A DNA stretch of 26,352 bases from the NCBI GenBank assembly GCA_002441085.1, contig DJVF01000023.1:1-26352 (forward strand), written 5' to 3'. Source of the DNA: Patescibacteria group bacterium UBA6263. GTDB lineage: Bacteria > Patescibacteriota > Gracilibacteria > Absconditabacterales > Absconditicoccaceae. The position numbers and the translations under genes were made by a program. Positions 1 to 9,183 of this stretch are shown one piece after another (position 1 is the first letter of the stretch; every line of letters begins with the position of its first letter). A model generated the notes under the pieces. The model saw only the letters and a program-made list of their open reading frames with translations. It ran no database searches and was not told where the DNA came from.

Positions 1-458
1 AAAAGAGTTTCACTATCATAAAAAAGATTTTTGCCTATATCTCAAGGATTGGAATCGTTTCGTATGACGTCTATATCTGCTTGTCGAAGCTCTTTAAATC
101 TTCATCTTTGAGATCTCTCCCCTCTCCAAACTGGTTGGATCTGATAACGTTTGAATGGAAATGTAATTTCATTTTCTCGATCTAAAACGTATCTTGCAAA
201 TGGAACTGTGAGATCAAAATGTAGAGCATAGTCCTTTGTATCTTCGCTTCATTGAGCAAGTCAATAGAGTCAAAAAATTTGTTTACCAGCATCTTCACCA
301 TTTTTGGACATGAGGACTTTGTTGGCTTCTACAGCTGGAGTCTGGATATGTGTATATCAATATTGTTTATAATTTTTTTGGATAATTTCAAAAATCTGAT
401 CAAAGATTATTTGTTGACCAGGATTGTATTCTGGGAATCATCAAGGACGAAGTGTCAT
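1..458 (-). CDS. hisS: Histidyl-tRNA synthetase, N-terminal part (runs off window)
   Basis: Charges tRNA-His with histidine in the cytoplasm. About 152 N-terminal residues are in the window. They begin M-T-L-R-P-G-G-F-P-E and contain the class II signatures of HisRS: F-D-L-T-V-P-F-A-R-Y near residue 80, then the motif 2 stretch Q-P-V-W-R-G-E-R-S-Q-R-G-R-F-K-E-L-R-Q-A-D. Several glycines are UGA (for example in R-P-G-G, N-P-G-Q, L-Y-G-L and the motif 2 Q-R-G-R-F), so the gene is legible only with UGA as Gly. It lies 67 bases downstream of lysS on the same strand, with a hairpin between them, and is probably co-transcribed with it. The ATG at 456-458 has no Shine-Dalgarno sequence. The rest of the catalytic domain and the anticodon-binding domain lie outside the window. 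The family assignment is firm. Confidence 0.93.
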
Positions 459-481
459 ATGTGAAATGTTAAATGTTAAAT
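459..481. repeat. ATGTGAAATGTT-type intergenic repeat, copy 1
   Basis: ATGTGAAATGTT is followed by AAATGTTAAAT immediately upstream of the hisS start. The same two blocks, separated by a short insertion, recur at 5492-5521 in the clpP leader. No function can be assigned. Confidence 0.5.
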
Positions 482-482
482 C

Positions 483-499
483 CTGTCCTTGCGGGACAG
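483..499 (-). terminator. Hairpin between lysS and hisS
   Basis: A perfect 6-bp stem CTGTCC/GGACAG with a 5-base loop lies just after the lysS stop. There is no clean U-tract, so it may be a weak terminator, an attenuator before hisS or an RNA-processing/stabilising stem. Confidence 0.4.
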
Positions 500-525
500 A
501 TACTGAATTTTTGATATAATATTTC

Positions 526-2784
526 TTAGTTTTGTAAAGCTTTTATAACATCTAATGTGAATTCTTCCAATGCAATATTTAAATATTTTTCGCAATTTTT
601 GACTTCTTCTCTATCTACTCATGCTGCAAATTTTTTATCTTTGAGTTTCTTTTTGACTGAAGAGAATTCCATTCACTCCATTCATGTAGGTCTCATAATT
701 GCAACTGTAACCACGAAGCTAGCCAATTCATCAACTGAGATTAGGTACTTGCGAAGCAATGAATCTACTGGTACTCAAGTTTTGGGATTGTAATGAGATT
801 TGAGATCATCAATAAATAATTGTGGAGCATTGATTTCGGACATAATAGTATCGAATTGTTCTCATAGATGATCACTAGGATTTTTGCCTATATGATCTCG
901 ATCTATATCATGAAGTAATCCTGCTATATATCGAAGATTTTCGTCTTGTCATAATTTATGAGCAAAGTATTTCATGACTTTGGCTACGTCTTGGCAATGT
1001 TTTTTGGTTTCTGTAAGATATTTGTCTACGAGTCAATGAACTTGTTCCAAGGTCGGTAAGTTTCAATAGGAAGATAGGTCAGAATTGGTTTCTATTTTTT
1101 TATTTAAATCCTCCACTTTATTATCTTTTAAATCCCCCTTGAGTTCCCCCTTTGTCCTTCATCCCTCAGGATAAATCAAGGGGGCATTAGTTGTGACTTC
1201 TGGCTTCATAACTGGAAACATCACCACGTCTCTGAGATTATCTTGTTGAGTAAGGATAGCTAGGATTCTTTCTATTCACATACCAAATCATGACTGTGGC
1301 GGCATACCATATTCCATAGCAGTAACAAAATCATCATCTGAAGCTGTAGCTTCTTGATCTCATTGAGCAGCAGCATCAGCTTGTTCATCAAAATTTGCTT
1401 TTTGTAACAATGGATCTACTAGTTCGGAATAGGCTTTGCACATTTCTCGACCATTAACGATAAGTTGAAATTGTTCTACTATATTGGGATTGATATCAGA
1501 AATTCTTGCAAGAGGCTGCATGATTTTGGGATAATTGTAGATGAATGATGGTCAGATGATTTGTGGTCTAAGGACTTTTTTGTAAAGATAATCTATCAGC
1601 GTAGTAGTTCACATTGTATCCATTCATTCAAATTCTATTCATTTTGATTGGATATCTGCACGAAGTTTATCTGCATCGTCCATAGAATATTGAGTGATAT
1701 CAAGTCAACTTGCTTGGTTTACTCATGCTACATAATCTATCCTTTCTCGAGGTGTTGTAAAATCTACTTCTTTTTCTATTCATTGTTTATCTTTGACTTT
1801 GATCTTTCTATCTATGTTCATTTTATCGAAAACATAATCTATGAGCTTCTCCATAAATCTCATATTATCCTCATAATTTCGATACACTGCATAATGTTCT
1901 ACTTGAGTAAATTCTTGGAGATGAGATGGATCTGATCATTCATTACGGAAGTCTTGCCCTATTTCAAAAACCTTTTCAAATCTACCGACTGTAGCTTTTT
2001 TGAGAGATGTCTCAAAGGCTATTCTAAGATACAAATCTGTATCAAAATCGTTATGATGCGTAATAAATGGTTTGGCAGCAGCTCATGAAGCCGCATTACC
2101 TAGTATAGAAGTCTGAATCTCTACAAATCATTCATTAGTATAAAATTCTCTAAGAGTCTGATAAAATTTGGATTTGAACAAAAATCTCTGATATGTCTCG
2201 GGATTCATAGTCATATCTAAGTATCTTTTTCTATATAGGTCTTCTTGATCTTGCAATCAGTGAAATTTTTCTGGCAATCAACGAATACATTTGGAAAGAA
2301 ATTTAAACTGGGATACAAATATAGTAAGCTCTCATTTGTGAGTTTTGAATACTTCTCAAGTCACTCATATAAAATCTCACATATCTATAAATTTTTCTGC
2401 AAATTTGTAGGCAGACATAGGCTCTCAATCAGGGCTATTTAACTGGTCTACATATGTATATTCTCAATTTTGGAATTGCAAAACTTTGCAATTGTCTCTA
2501 TGGAACATCAATTGTATTTCATCGGTAGAATCTAGAAGTTTTGCAAAAGCTAATTTGCCATGAGAACGATAAAGCATTACTCTACCTGCAGTTTGCACTT
2601 GATTGACTGGAGATGGTATAATATCATTGATATCACGCATATCTTTGGAATCGTATTCTTTGATAATATCTGAGATAAGATGTTTTTTGTCAAAACTTTG
2701 AGCGAATGGGATGATTCAGATTGATTTCATTTTGTGAATTTTGGATATGCGAACATCGCGTTCTGATTGATAGACTTCGGACAT
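526..2784 (-). CDS. lysS: Lysyl-tRNA synthetase fused to a C-terminal HD phosphohydrolase domain
   Basis: One 752-codon frame. Residues 1 to about 528 are a class II LysRS: anticodon-binding OB fold, then L-P-E-K-F-H-G-L-Q-D-Q-E before R-Y-L-D, motif 2 F-R-N-E-G, and motif 3 G-F-G-M-G-I-E-R-I near the end. A roughly 30-residue linker rich in K, G and D follows. Residues from about 565 form a second domain with His596, His625-Asp626 (L-L-H-D-I-D) and a later S-V-D-E-L, as in small stand-alone HD hydrolases; R-P-T-G-M-E-G-M and F-A-A-G-V-D-R-E also match that family. The usual LysRS is about 500 residues, so the extra domain is a true addition. The start ATG has no Shine-Dalgarno sequence; a promoter candidate lies about 70 bases upstream. 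The HD substrate is unknown. LysRS makes Ap4A and some HD enzymes (YqeK) cleave Ap4A, so a linked function is conceivable but unproven. Confidence 0.93.
1134..1184. repeat. Palindromic element inside lysS at the domain junction
   Basis: A perfect 9-bp inverted repeat, CCCCCTTGA at 1134-1142 and TCAAGGGGG at 1176-1184, brackets 51 bp (17 codons) of G/C-rich sequence in an otherwise AT-rich gene. Inside is a further TTCCCCC block. It encodes most of the linker between LysRS and the HD domain, in frame. It looks like a small insertion element or palindromic repeat that became coding. Confidence 0.6.
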
Positions 2785-2855
2785 TGTTCGATTGCTATTT
2801 AATGAATTAAAGAATTTTTTACGATTTTTGTGCTTATTATAATAGTTACATAATT

Positions 2856-2883
2856 ATTACACAGTTGTTGCAAATAGTTGCAA
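2856..2883 (-). promoter_or_regulatory. Candidate promoter for lysS
   Basis: On the minus strand TTGCAA (2878-2883), a 16-bp spacer and TGTAAT (2856-2861) give an acceptable sigma-70-like pair, with about 70 bases of leader before the lysS ATG. The AT-rich context makes chance matches possible. Confidence 0.4.
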
Positions 2884-2939
2884 ATTGATTCAACCTGTAT
2901 ACTGCCAGAAAGCTTTGTAGATATTTGGAATAAAGTAAG

Positions 2940-4076
2940 TTATTTGGTGTAAAAGTTTTTGGTACTTAGTGTAGTCTGTAGGCTGAGTTCAAAATTATCT
3001 ATAGATTCTTTGAGTCTCCTTTGTCGTATCTCTCAATATAATTTACTTTGTATAGATACTGTGAAATATGGATTGATTTGTAATCATTCTTTCCGGATAT
3101 ATTGAGGATTTTTGGTAGGAGATATTATCAAATTTCGATCAGAGATTGTAATATTTTTGGGGAACATATTGGCCCATCAATCATCAGGGTCAATTGGTAA
3201 ATTGTATCAATCGTATCATCATCCGACTCATGATCCATTACAGCTAAATCACAAAGAGTAATCACAAGCCCAGGTATCTATGATGCCATCATAAACTCAT
3301 GATGAATTATTAACATCAAAGTCATGATGATTTCAAGCATCAAATCATTTGAGTTTGAGAACTTGCAAATTGTATCGTTTCTCTGTATCTCCAGATATTC
3401 ATCATGTTCAATCTCGATCTCAAGATCAAACCAATACTCTCCTAAAAAATACTCTTTGTGTACCATCTTGTGATATAAGATATAGCTCTTTGACTCATGT
3501 ATAATTTAATATCGCAAAAGGTCAAATTCACATATCCATATCGTCATCATCATTGACTACTCACATACTATTGGTATCTCATCTCATATCTCGAAATTGT
3601 TGTCTGTACTGTCCAAAAGATTGGTAACCAGAGATAGCACATCATGTCCAGTCCAAAGCATTTCAAGTAAAGACAAACTGTGGAGATATTTGAGTCTGTT
3701 GTGAGCTACAATAATATAGTTCATGAGCACCAGTATTAGCAATTACATTATTGGCATTTCAATAATTAGTAAATAAATCACAATATCAATTATCTCATAC
3801 ATCTCGAGAAAAATCTCATGTGTTGGTATCACATCATACCATGGACCTATTGAAATATTCTTCATAATCTATAGTAAAATCTCTCAGCAATATATTTAAT
3901 TTTTCTAATGCAAAATAAGATTCTTGTATGAGATTTTGTCTAGCATCGATACTATTCCTCATATCAGATATTTTGAGATATGCGGATAGCACTATCACCA
4001 TTATCAAAAAAAATCATGTAATAGCCAACAACATTTCTATCAAAGTAAATCCTCTATATCTATTGGATCAATTCAT
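2940..4076 (-). CDS. Type IV prepilin-like protein (large minor pilin/pseudopilin)
   Basis: 378 residues. The N-terminus R-G-F-T-L-I-E-M-L-L-A-I is the classical type IV prepilin signal: cleavage expected after Gly9, Phe10 methylated, Glu14 equal to the conserved Glu5 of mature pilins, then a hydrophobic helix to about residue 33. The large C-terminal domain is rich in Gly, Asn, Asp and aromatic residues and contains paired-looking cysteines (V-G-C-D, G-Y-C-D, Y-Y-C-S, W-A-C-D), resembling minor pilins or pseudopilins more than a 150-residue major pilin. It should be inserted in the membrane, processed by a prepilin peptidase and assembled into a pilus or secretion pseudopilus. It lies 43 bases downstream of a secreted helical protein on the same strand, so the two probably form one operon. 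No assembly ATPase or peptidase is in the window. Family confidence is good; exact role unknown. Confidence 0.85.
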
Positions 4077-4119
4077 AATATAAATAATGTATAAAGTCAG
4101 GCTCTGGTGTCATATATTA

Positions 4120-5274
4120 TTATATGTTTATATATTTGTTATATAATTCTAGGAGTTTTTGATAAATAAAATCTCTAAAATCTTGCAAAGATCAATTTAA
4201 ATGCTGTATATACATACTAGACATAGCGCTGATTGCAGAATTTTGTGCTGAGATCGAAAGTCATGTAGATATACTAGCTTGAGAAAGACTAAGTCAGCTA
4301 TTTATCATACTAATGTCTGATAAAATATTATTTATTTTTCTGTCTGTAGTATCTCCATAATTAGCCAAAATCTGAGTACAATTGAGATTGTCTCAATTAT
4401 AAAACTGAGATTTGAGTTGTTGTATAGCTTCGCTGACTTGAGAATATTTTTGTTGGTTGTAATTTACTCCAAATATTTGGTTGATCTGAGACTGAGCATA
4501 ATCATTGAAAATATTCAATGAAAGATCTTTTTGGGACAAGAGATATGACTCCAATCATGGCAATTTTTTGTATCTTTTAACAAATTGGTCTGTGAGATAT
4601 TGTAGATTGGAATTTAGTATATTGGAACTAACACTTTTGGTGTTTTGTAATTTGTTATAAAACTCCTTTTGACTAGAGCTCAATCAGTCTTGGAAAGTAT
4701 TGATATCGTTATTTAACGATTGATATGCATCTAACGCAGATTGTATATTGACTATTTTGAGACTGATATCACTAATCAATTCAGTATTTTGACTGGTATA
4801 GTCTGATACAGTTTGGATAAGTCCTGAAATAGCCATCAATTGTTTGGTTTGAAATTGACTAATTTGGGGAGTATATTTGCCACTAAAAGCTAAGATATCA
4901 GACTGCAATCATGTAAAATCTGAGACCAATCATAGTTCGTATCTTTTGACTCTTCCATCCAAGAGAATATATTCTTCTAATATATTTTTTCTGAGAATAT
5001 CTCTATCTATATCTATATCTATTTTGTAAAATGGCTGAGTAATAGCTCCCAAACAAACCAAACTCTTGTAAACCACTGTCTCCACTACTGGCTTTCAGAT
5101 TTTATTATATTTATCGTAAACTTGGTCACTGGTTTGGTTGAAATTGTTGATGACTGATGTCCTTTGAGAATTTAGTAATGTGTACAAAGACTCAGCACTA
5201 TCAGTATCTGCTATTACAAATGCAAATAAAAATGATGAGAATAAAATCAGACTAAAAAATTTTGTTTTTTGCAT
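4120..5274 (-). CDS. Secreted helical protein of unknown function
   Basis: 384 residues, not recognised. Residues 1 to about 21 are a signal peptide (M-Q-K-T-K, then a Phe/Leu/Ile-rich core ending F-V-I-A before D-T-D). The mature part is Gln-, Ser- and Asn-rich, almost free of glycine, and has long heptad-like stretches, so it is probably an extended alpha-helical or coiled-coil periplasmic or surface protein. Two cysteines (S-L-V-C-L and L-N-C-T-Q) could form a disulfide. It is the first gene of a likely two-gene operon with the prepilin-like protein, which suggests a role in pilus biogenesis or surface anchoring; this is inference from position. A TTGAAA-16-TATAAA promoter candidate lies upstream. 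Most of the gene needs no UGA, but I-G-K-P and T-G-L-Q use it. Confidence 0.8.
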
Positions 5275-5313
5275 ATTTTGATTTAACGAATAAATAATCA
5301 GGTATTATATTTT

Positions 5314-5341
5314 TTTATATTTTTTGTGACTAACATTTCAA
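5314..5341 (-). promoter_or_regulatory. Candidate promoter for the secreted protein/pilin operon
   Basis: Minus-strand TTGAAA (5336-5341), 16-bp spacer, TATAAA (5314-5319), about 40 bases before the ATG at 5274. Confidence 0.45.
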
Positions 5342-5352
5342 GACATTGTGAA

Positions 5353-5377
5353 GTCTAAAAGTCTAAAGTCTAAAGTC
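5353..5377. repeat. Short tandem repeat of GTCTAAA
   Basis: Three consecutive copies (GTCTAAAA, GTCTAAA, GTCTAAA) followed by GTC, in the divergent intergenic region between the secreted-protein gene and clpP. It sits upstream of the minus-strand promoter and about 75 bases upstream of the clpP promoter candidate. Confidence 0.6.
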
Positions 5378-5451
5378 GAAGATAAATTATTGATTAGATA
5401 TTTTTAGTGGGAAATGTAAAGGTGAATGAGTGATTTATAATGATTTGAAGT

Positions 5452-5479
5452 TTGAAATATGAATATGAAAGTATATAAT
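5452..5479 (+). promoter_or_regulatory. Candidate clpP promoter
   Basis: TTGAAA (5452-5457), 16-bp spacer and a perfect TATAAT (5474-5479). The start site expected near 5486 gives a leader of about 47 bases, which contains repeat copy 2 (5492-5521). Confidence 0.6.
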
Positions 5480-5491
5480 ATAACATATAAA

Positions 5492-5521
5492 ATGTGAAAT
5501 GTTGAATTTTAAATGTTAAAT
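5492..5521. repeat. ATGTGAAATGTT-type intergenic repeat, copy 2
   Basis: ATGTGAAATGTT at 5492-5503 and AAATGTTAAAT at 5511-5521 match the two blocks of copy 1 at 459-481, here split by a short insertion. It lies in the clpP leader. Confidence 0.5.
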
Positions 5522-5532
5522 AATTAGAGATA

Positions 5533-6105
5533 ATGCTTATACCAAGTGTAATAGAAAAGACTAAACACTGAGAAAGAGTCTATGATATTTATTCTAGATT
5601 ATTGGAAGATAGAGTGATATTTGTATGAAATCAGATTGAACCAAATTTGGTAAATTCTGTAGTGGCACAGTTGTTGTTTTTGGAAAAAAAAGATCCAGAC
5701 AAAGATATAGTGATGTATATCAACTCACCTGGCTGAGAAGTATATAGTGGGATGGCAATCTATGACACGATGCAGTATATCAAATGTGATGTACAGACTA
5801 TCTGTGTATGATTAGCTGCATCTATGTGATCAGTACTATTGGCAGGATGAGCAAAATGAAAAAGATATGCCCTACCTCATGGCAAGATCATGATCCATCA
5901 ACCACTTGGATGAGCAGAATGACAAGCTAGTGATATCATAATCCAAGCAGAAGAAATTTTGAAAGTCAAAAAAATGTTTACGCAAATTATATCTAGTCAC
6001 ACATGACAAAAACTTTCTATTGTAGAAAGAGATATGGATAGAAACAAATGGATGAATCCAGAAGAAGCTTTGAAATATGGATTGATAGATAAGATAATAA
6101 GCTAA
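5533..6105 (+). CDS. clpP: ATP-dependent Clp protease proteolytic subunit ClpP
   Basis: 190 residues, full length for the family. ClpP forms a double-heptamer chamber that degrades proteins fed by Clp ATPases. Visible are Y-I-N-S-P-G-G (62-68), the nucleophile Ser97 in A-A-S-M-G, and His122 in M-I-H-Q-P. The third triad position aligns to Asn171 in R-D-M-D-R-N-K-W-M, where most ClpPs have Asp. Of 16 glycines, 10 are UGA, including the one after Ser97-Met98, which is strong evidence for UGA as Gly. There is no long propeptide. A TTGAAA-16-TATAAT promoter lies upstream and a hairpin with a T-run follows the stop, so the gene is probably monocistronic. The ClpX or ClpC partner is not in the window. 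Confidence 0.97.
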
Positions 6106-6112
6106 ATAACTA

Positions 6113-6159
6113 TGTCATATCGAGTGTTAACGAGATATCTCACTACGTTGGATATGACA
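6113..6159. repeat. Nested palindrome after clpP, variant member of the dispersed hairpin family
   Basis: Outer arms TGTCATATC (6113-6121) and GATATGACA (6151-6159), an inner AGTG/CACT pair and a central GAGATATCTC palindrome (6132-6141). The part GTCATATCGAG...GATATCTC corresponds to GTCATTGCGAG...GCAATCT of the other copies, with TGC/GCA changed to ATC/GAT on both arms, a compensated change. Confidence 0.55.
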
Positions 6160-6172
6160 GGAGAATAGAAAG

Positions 6173-6194
6173 TCCTCAGAAATGGGGATTTTTT
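6173..6194 (+). terminator. Probable clpP terminator
   Basis: Stem TCCTC/GGGGA (one G-T pair) with a 6-base loop, followed by six T's. The stem is short, so efficiency is uncertain. Confidence 0.5.
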
Positions 6195-6218
6195 GGTTGG
6201 ATAAAAAATAATTTCAAT

Positions 6219-8714
6219 TTATGTAGAAGAAAGTCTATCTCTTTCAAGTGTTAACTTAGATTTTTGATATCTTAATGATTGTCATTCTGGCATATTATAA
6301 TCTCAACTCTTTTTAAGTTCTGCTAATCTTTTATTTATTGGTTTTAGTTCTGCTTCTATTTCTTTAATTCTACCATTAGAAATATTTTTATTTTCTACAA
6401 CAGCTTTTTTTGCTTTTGGATTTTCTTTTTGTATTTCTGGTTTACCTGTTTTTTTATTTTTTCATAGTCTCAATTTACCTACTTCTCATGCTCATCTAAA
6501 TATCATGTACATAAGCACTGCTTGTATAAATTCTTCTTTGGTCCAATCGTGTTCAGTATCTATTATCATTTCTCATACTCATTCTACAGCAAAGATAGCT
6601 CATCACCCTACTAAACTTTCTCAAGCAATTTTCATTCATTTTGTGATTACTTTATCTCAATTTTTTATCTGTAATAATTTATTGAAAGGATTAGCATTGA
6701 ATTGTTTTCATGCTACAGTGACAAGTTTTTGTGTAGCTACTAATTTATTAACAACCTTAAGTGCTCCAAACATTGCTATAGATTTGATTATTTCTGGATA
6801 ATCATTCCATCATTGAAACATAGGTACTCATTTGATAATGTTTTGCATAGTATTTGTACCTTCATAGAATGCTGCTCATGAAATACTCACGCCTAGAACT
6901 GTTGTGCTAGCATTTATAGCTCTACCTCATCGAGTAGCGGCTCTTTGAGCTCTCACTGACTTTTCTGCCATATTAACAGTCCTAATTAGATTTTTAACTT
7001 GATTAAACTTGGATACTTTTCTTTCTATCTTTGCTCATCTACTAACAGCTTTAGCTAGTCTAGCTATTTTCATGGCTCTTTTTCAATATAGAGCTGCTTT
7101 CAATAAAATTCATCAAGCTCAAGCTGTCAATGCTCATATAGCAAAGCATGCCGCCTCTTCAGCTACCATTTGTCCTATAAATTTTGCAGTATCTATATTT
7201 TCACTAGATGGATTGAGATATCAAATTCACTGAATATCTGCAAAAAGAGACTCCAACTGGTTTTTTCATGAATAATTGCCAAGTCAATCTAAATTACTTT
7301 TGTCGCTTCTGATTTTTTCTTCTAAAAATCTTTTATTAAAATAATTATCAAACATAGAATCTTTAAAGTCATCTTCTGCAAGGCTTATAGCTTCTTCTGC
7401 TTTTTGTCATATCAAAGCAGGCGTAACTTTTGAAACATCGTCTACTTGGAACATCTGACATAGTTCTTGCTGTAATTCTGTAGTATTAGCTTTTGCTTTT
7501 GCATTATTGAAAGTCTCCAAAATAAACTTTTTTTGTACAGTCTTTTGTTCGATCCATTTTTTATCTATATCTTTTTCATATTTAGAGAAATCTTTATCGG
7601 AAGTATCTGTTTTTATTTTATCCATCTGTGATTTATATGGATCTTGAGATAAATCTATGTATTTATCAGATATATAATTAGCTACATATTCATGTGCTCA
7701 AACGTCATATTCTAATGTATTTAATATATTTATCTCTGCATTTTGTTGAGTTTCAGTACCATTAATAAATTTTGTAATAATATCACGTCATTTTTTAAGA
7801 TCAGAATAATCTCAAGCTATTTTAATATTCAATTGTTTAATTGCCTGTATATATCAATCCAAAGGATTAGCAGATTGATTTTCATTATCATATAATTTGG
7901 GATCTGTCATAATATTCATTATTTCATTATCGATATCTATTGATAGATTATTTTTCTTGGAAACTCAGTCATAAAAAAGATACAACAATTCTATTGATCA
8001 TTTTATTTTGGGGTTATCTATAATTTCAATAGTTTTATCTGATTCAATATTTCAATTTTTATCTAATCTTGGTAATGTAAGTGGGATATATGGTTGATCT
8101 TTTCATATTATCATTGGCTCCTCTCTTCAAAATTCATATCATTGCTTTCTTGTAATTTTAGTTTTGGGAAGTTCTTCTCCAAAGGTTGCTAATCGAAGAG
8201 CATTGTAAGTATGAGGTCATAGTATTCCATCTATAAATAGTCTCTTTTCTTCTCATGCTTTATAGCTATATCTATTTGCATCATATGGTATATTGGCATA
8301 TTTTGAATTAACATCACTTATAGAGTTTAAATATACTTGTAGAATAGCTACCTTATCATTTTTATTTCAACATAAATCTTGTAGTTCTTTTCATATTGAA
8401 TTTACAAAATTTTGAACACTTTCTGGGGTATTTGATAAATTGGAGTTAGCATCCCATTCAGCTTTCTTCTTTTCAAGTATAGTTTTGATGTCTGTTTTCA
8501 AAAAATCCTCCAAAGTCTGTCCGGATTCTCATAATTTTTGTTCTCACAGAATCCTTTTAGACTCTACTATATCATCCATTTTTTGAGAAGTATTTAATCA
8601 CTCTAATTTTTTTCATAGATCAATTATTTTTTGTTTTTCTCATTGTTCTCGCTTACAATCTACATTGCCGGAAATGTCTTTGATTTCTTGTTTTACATTT
8701 TCTTCTAAGGCCAT
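6219..8714 (-). CDS. Large protein of unknown function with a peptidoglycan-binding-like segment
   Basis: 831 residues, not recognised as a whole. Residues about 119-178 resemble a PG_binding_1 fold: V-A-I-L-Q-V-Y-L near the start and I-D-G-I-L-G-P-H-T-Y-N-A-L at 161-173, the usual D-G-x-x-G-P-x-T pattern. The first 115 residues and the region around 365-440 are charged and helical. Later there are moderately hydrophobic Ala/Gly-rich helices near 515-540, 595-620 and 695-720, then a Lys/Glu-rich tail. No clear signal peptide is seen, so export would need an unusual route. It is the second gene after a 106-residue protein (25-base gap) and is divergent from another unknown gene at 9184, suggesting a lineage-specific functional group, perhaps envelope-related. 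UGA codes many of its glycines. It ends with TAA facing clpP. Confidence 0.8.
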
Positions 8715-8739
8715 TACAAAAATTTATAATAATAAAAAT

Positions 8740-9060
8740 TTAAATATTATTTAATTCATTTTCTAAATTTTTTTCTTCTCTGATATGTTCTTGCTCTTCT
8801 CTTTCTCTTAATTTTGACATAAATTCTTGATACTGTGTGATTTTTTTATTTTCCAAATATTCTGCATTTTTTAGTATCATAGAATAATACATTACAAGAG
8901 TATCCTCTTGTATATCATTTCAAATATTTTTTAGATGTATATTGATATCTTCAAACATAGGTAACCCATCTTTCAATATACCTAATATTTCTTTTAATCT
9001 TATAAGTTTCTGTGACTTTTCTACCTTTGTAAATTTTTGAACTAATTGTTCTGTTGTCAT
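8740..9060 (-). CDS. Small helical protein of unknown function
   Basis: 106 residues, not recognised. It has no signal peptide, is almost all charged and predicted helical, contains Met-rich Y-Y-S-M-I-L-K, and ends in a highly acidic/basic tail R-E-R-E-E-Q-E-H-I-R-E-E-K. One in-frame UGA (K-N-I-G-N-D) would truncate it under the standard code. It is the first gene of a likely operon with the 831-residue protein and has a good promoter about 30 bases upstream, back to back with the promoter of the divergent gene at 9184. It may be a partner or adaptor of its neighbour; this rests only on position. Confidence 0.75.
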
Positions 9061-9089
9061 TTGTTTTGATAACTATTTAAACATCATCA

Positions 9090-9117
9090 ATTCTAATCCT
9101 TTTTTTGGATTTGTCAA
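9090..9117 (-). promoter_or_regulatory. Promoter for the 106/831-residue operon
   Basis: Minus-strand TTGACA (9112-9117), 16-bp spacer, TAGAAT (9090-9095). It is separated by only 10 bases from the -35 of the divergent promoter at 9128. Confidence 0.6.
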
Positions 9118-9127
9118 AAAAAACACA

Positions 9128-9155
9128 TTGATTTTGAATATAAATAAATTATATT
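9128..9155 (+). promoter_or_regulatory. Promoter for the 447-residue protein gene
   Basis: TTGATT (9128-9133), 16-bp spacer, TATATT (9150-9155), with a leader of about 20 bases before the ATG at 9184. Confidence 0.55.
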
Positions 9156-9183
9156 ATTGACAGTTTTTATTATTATATAAGAA

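Noticed and set aside
526..1200. Stand-alone HD gene downstream of lysS
   Set aside because: The frame runs through from LysRS without stop and the HD part has no start of its own after the linker.
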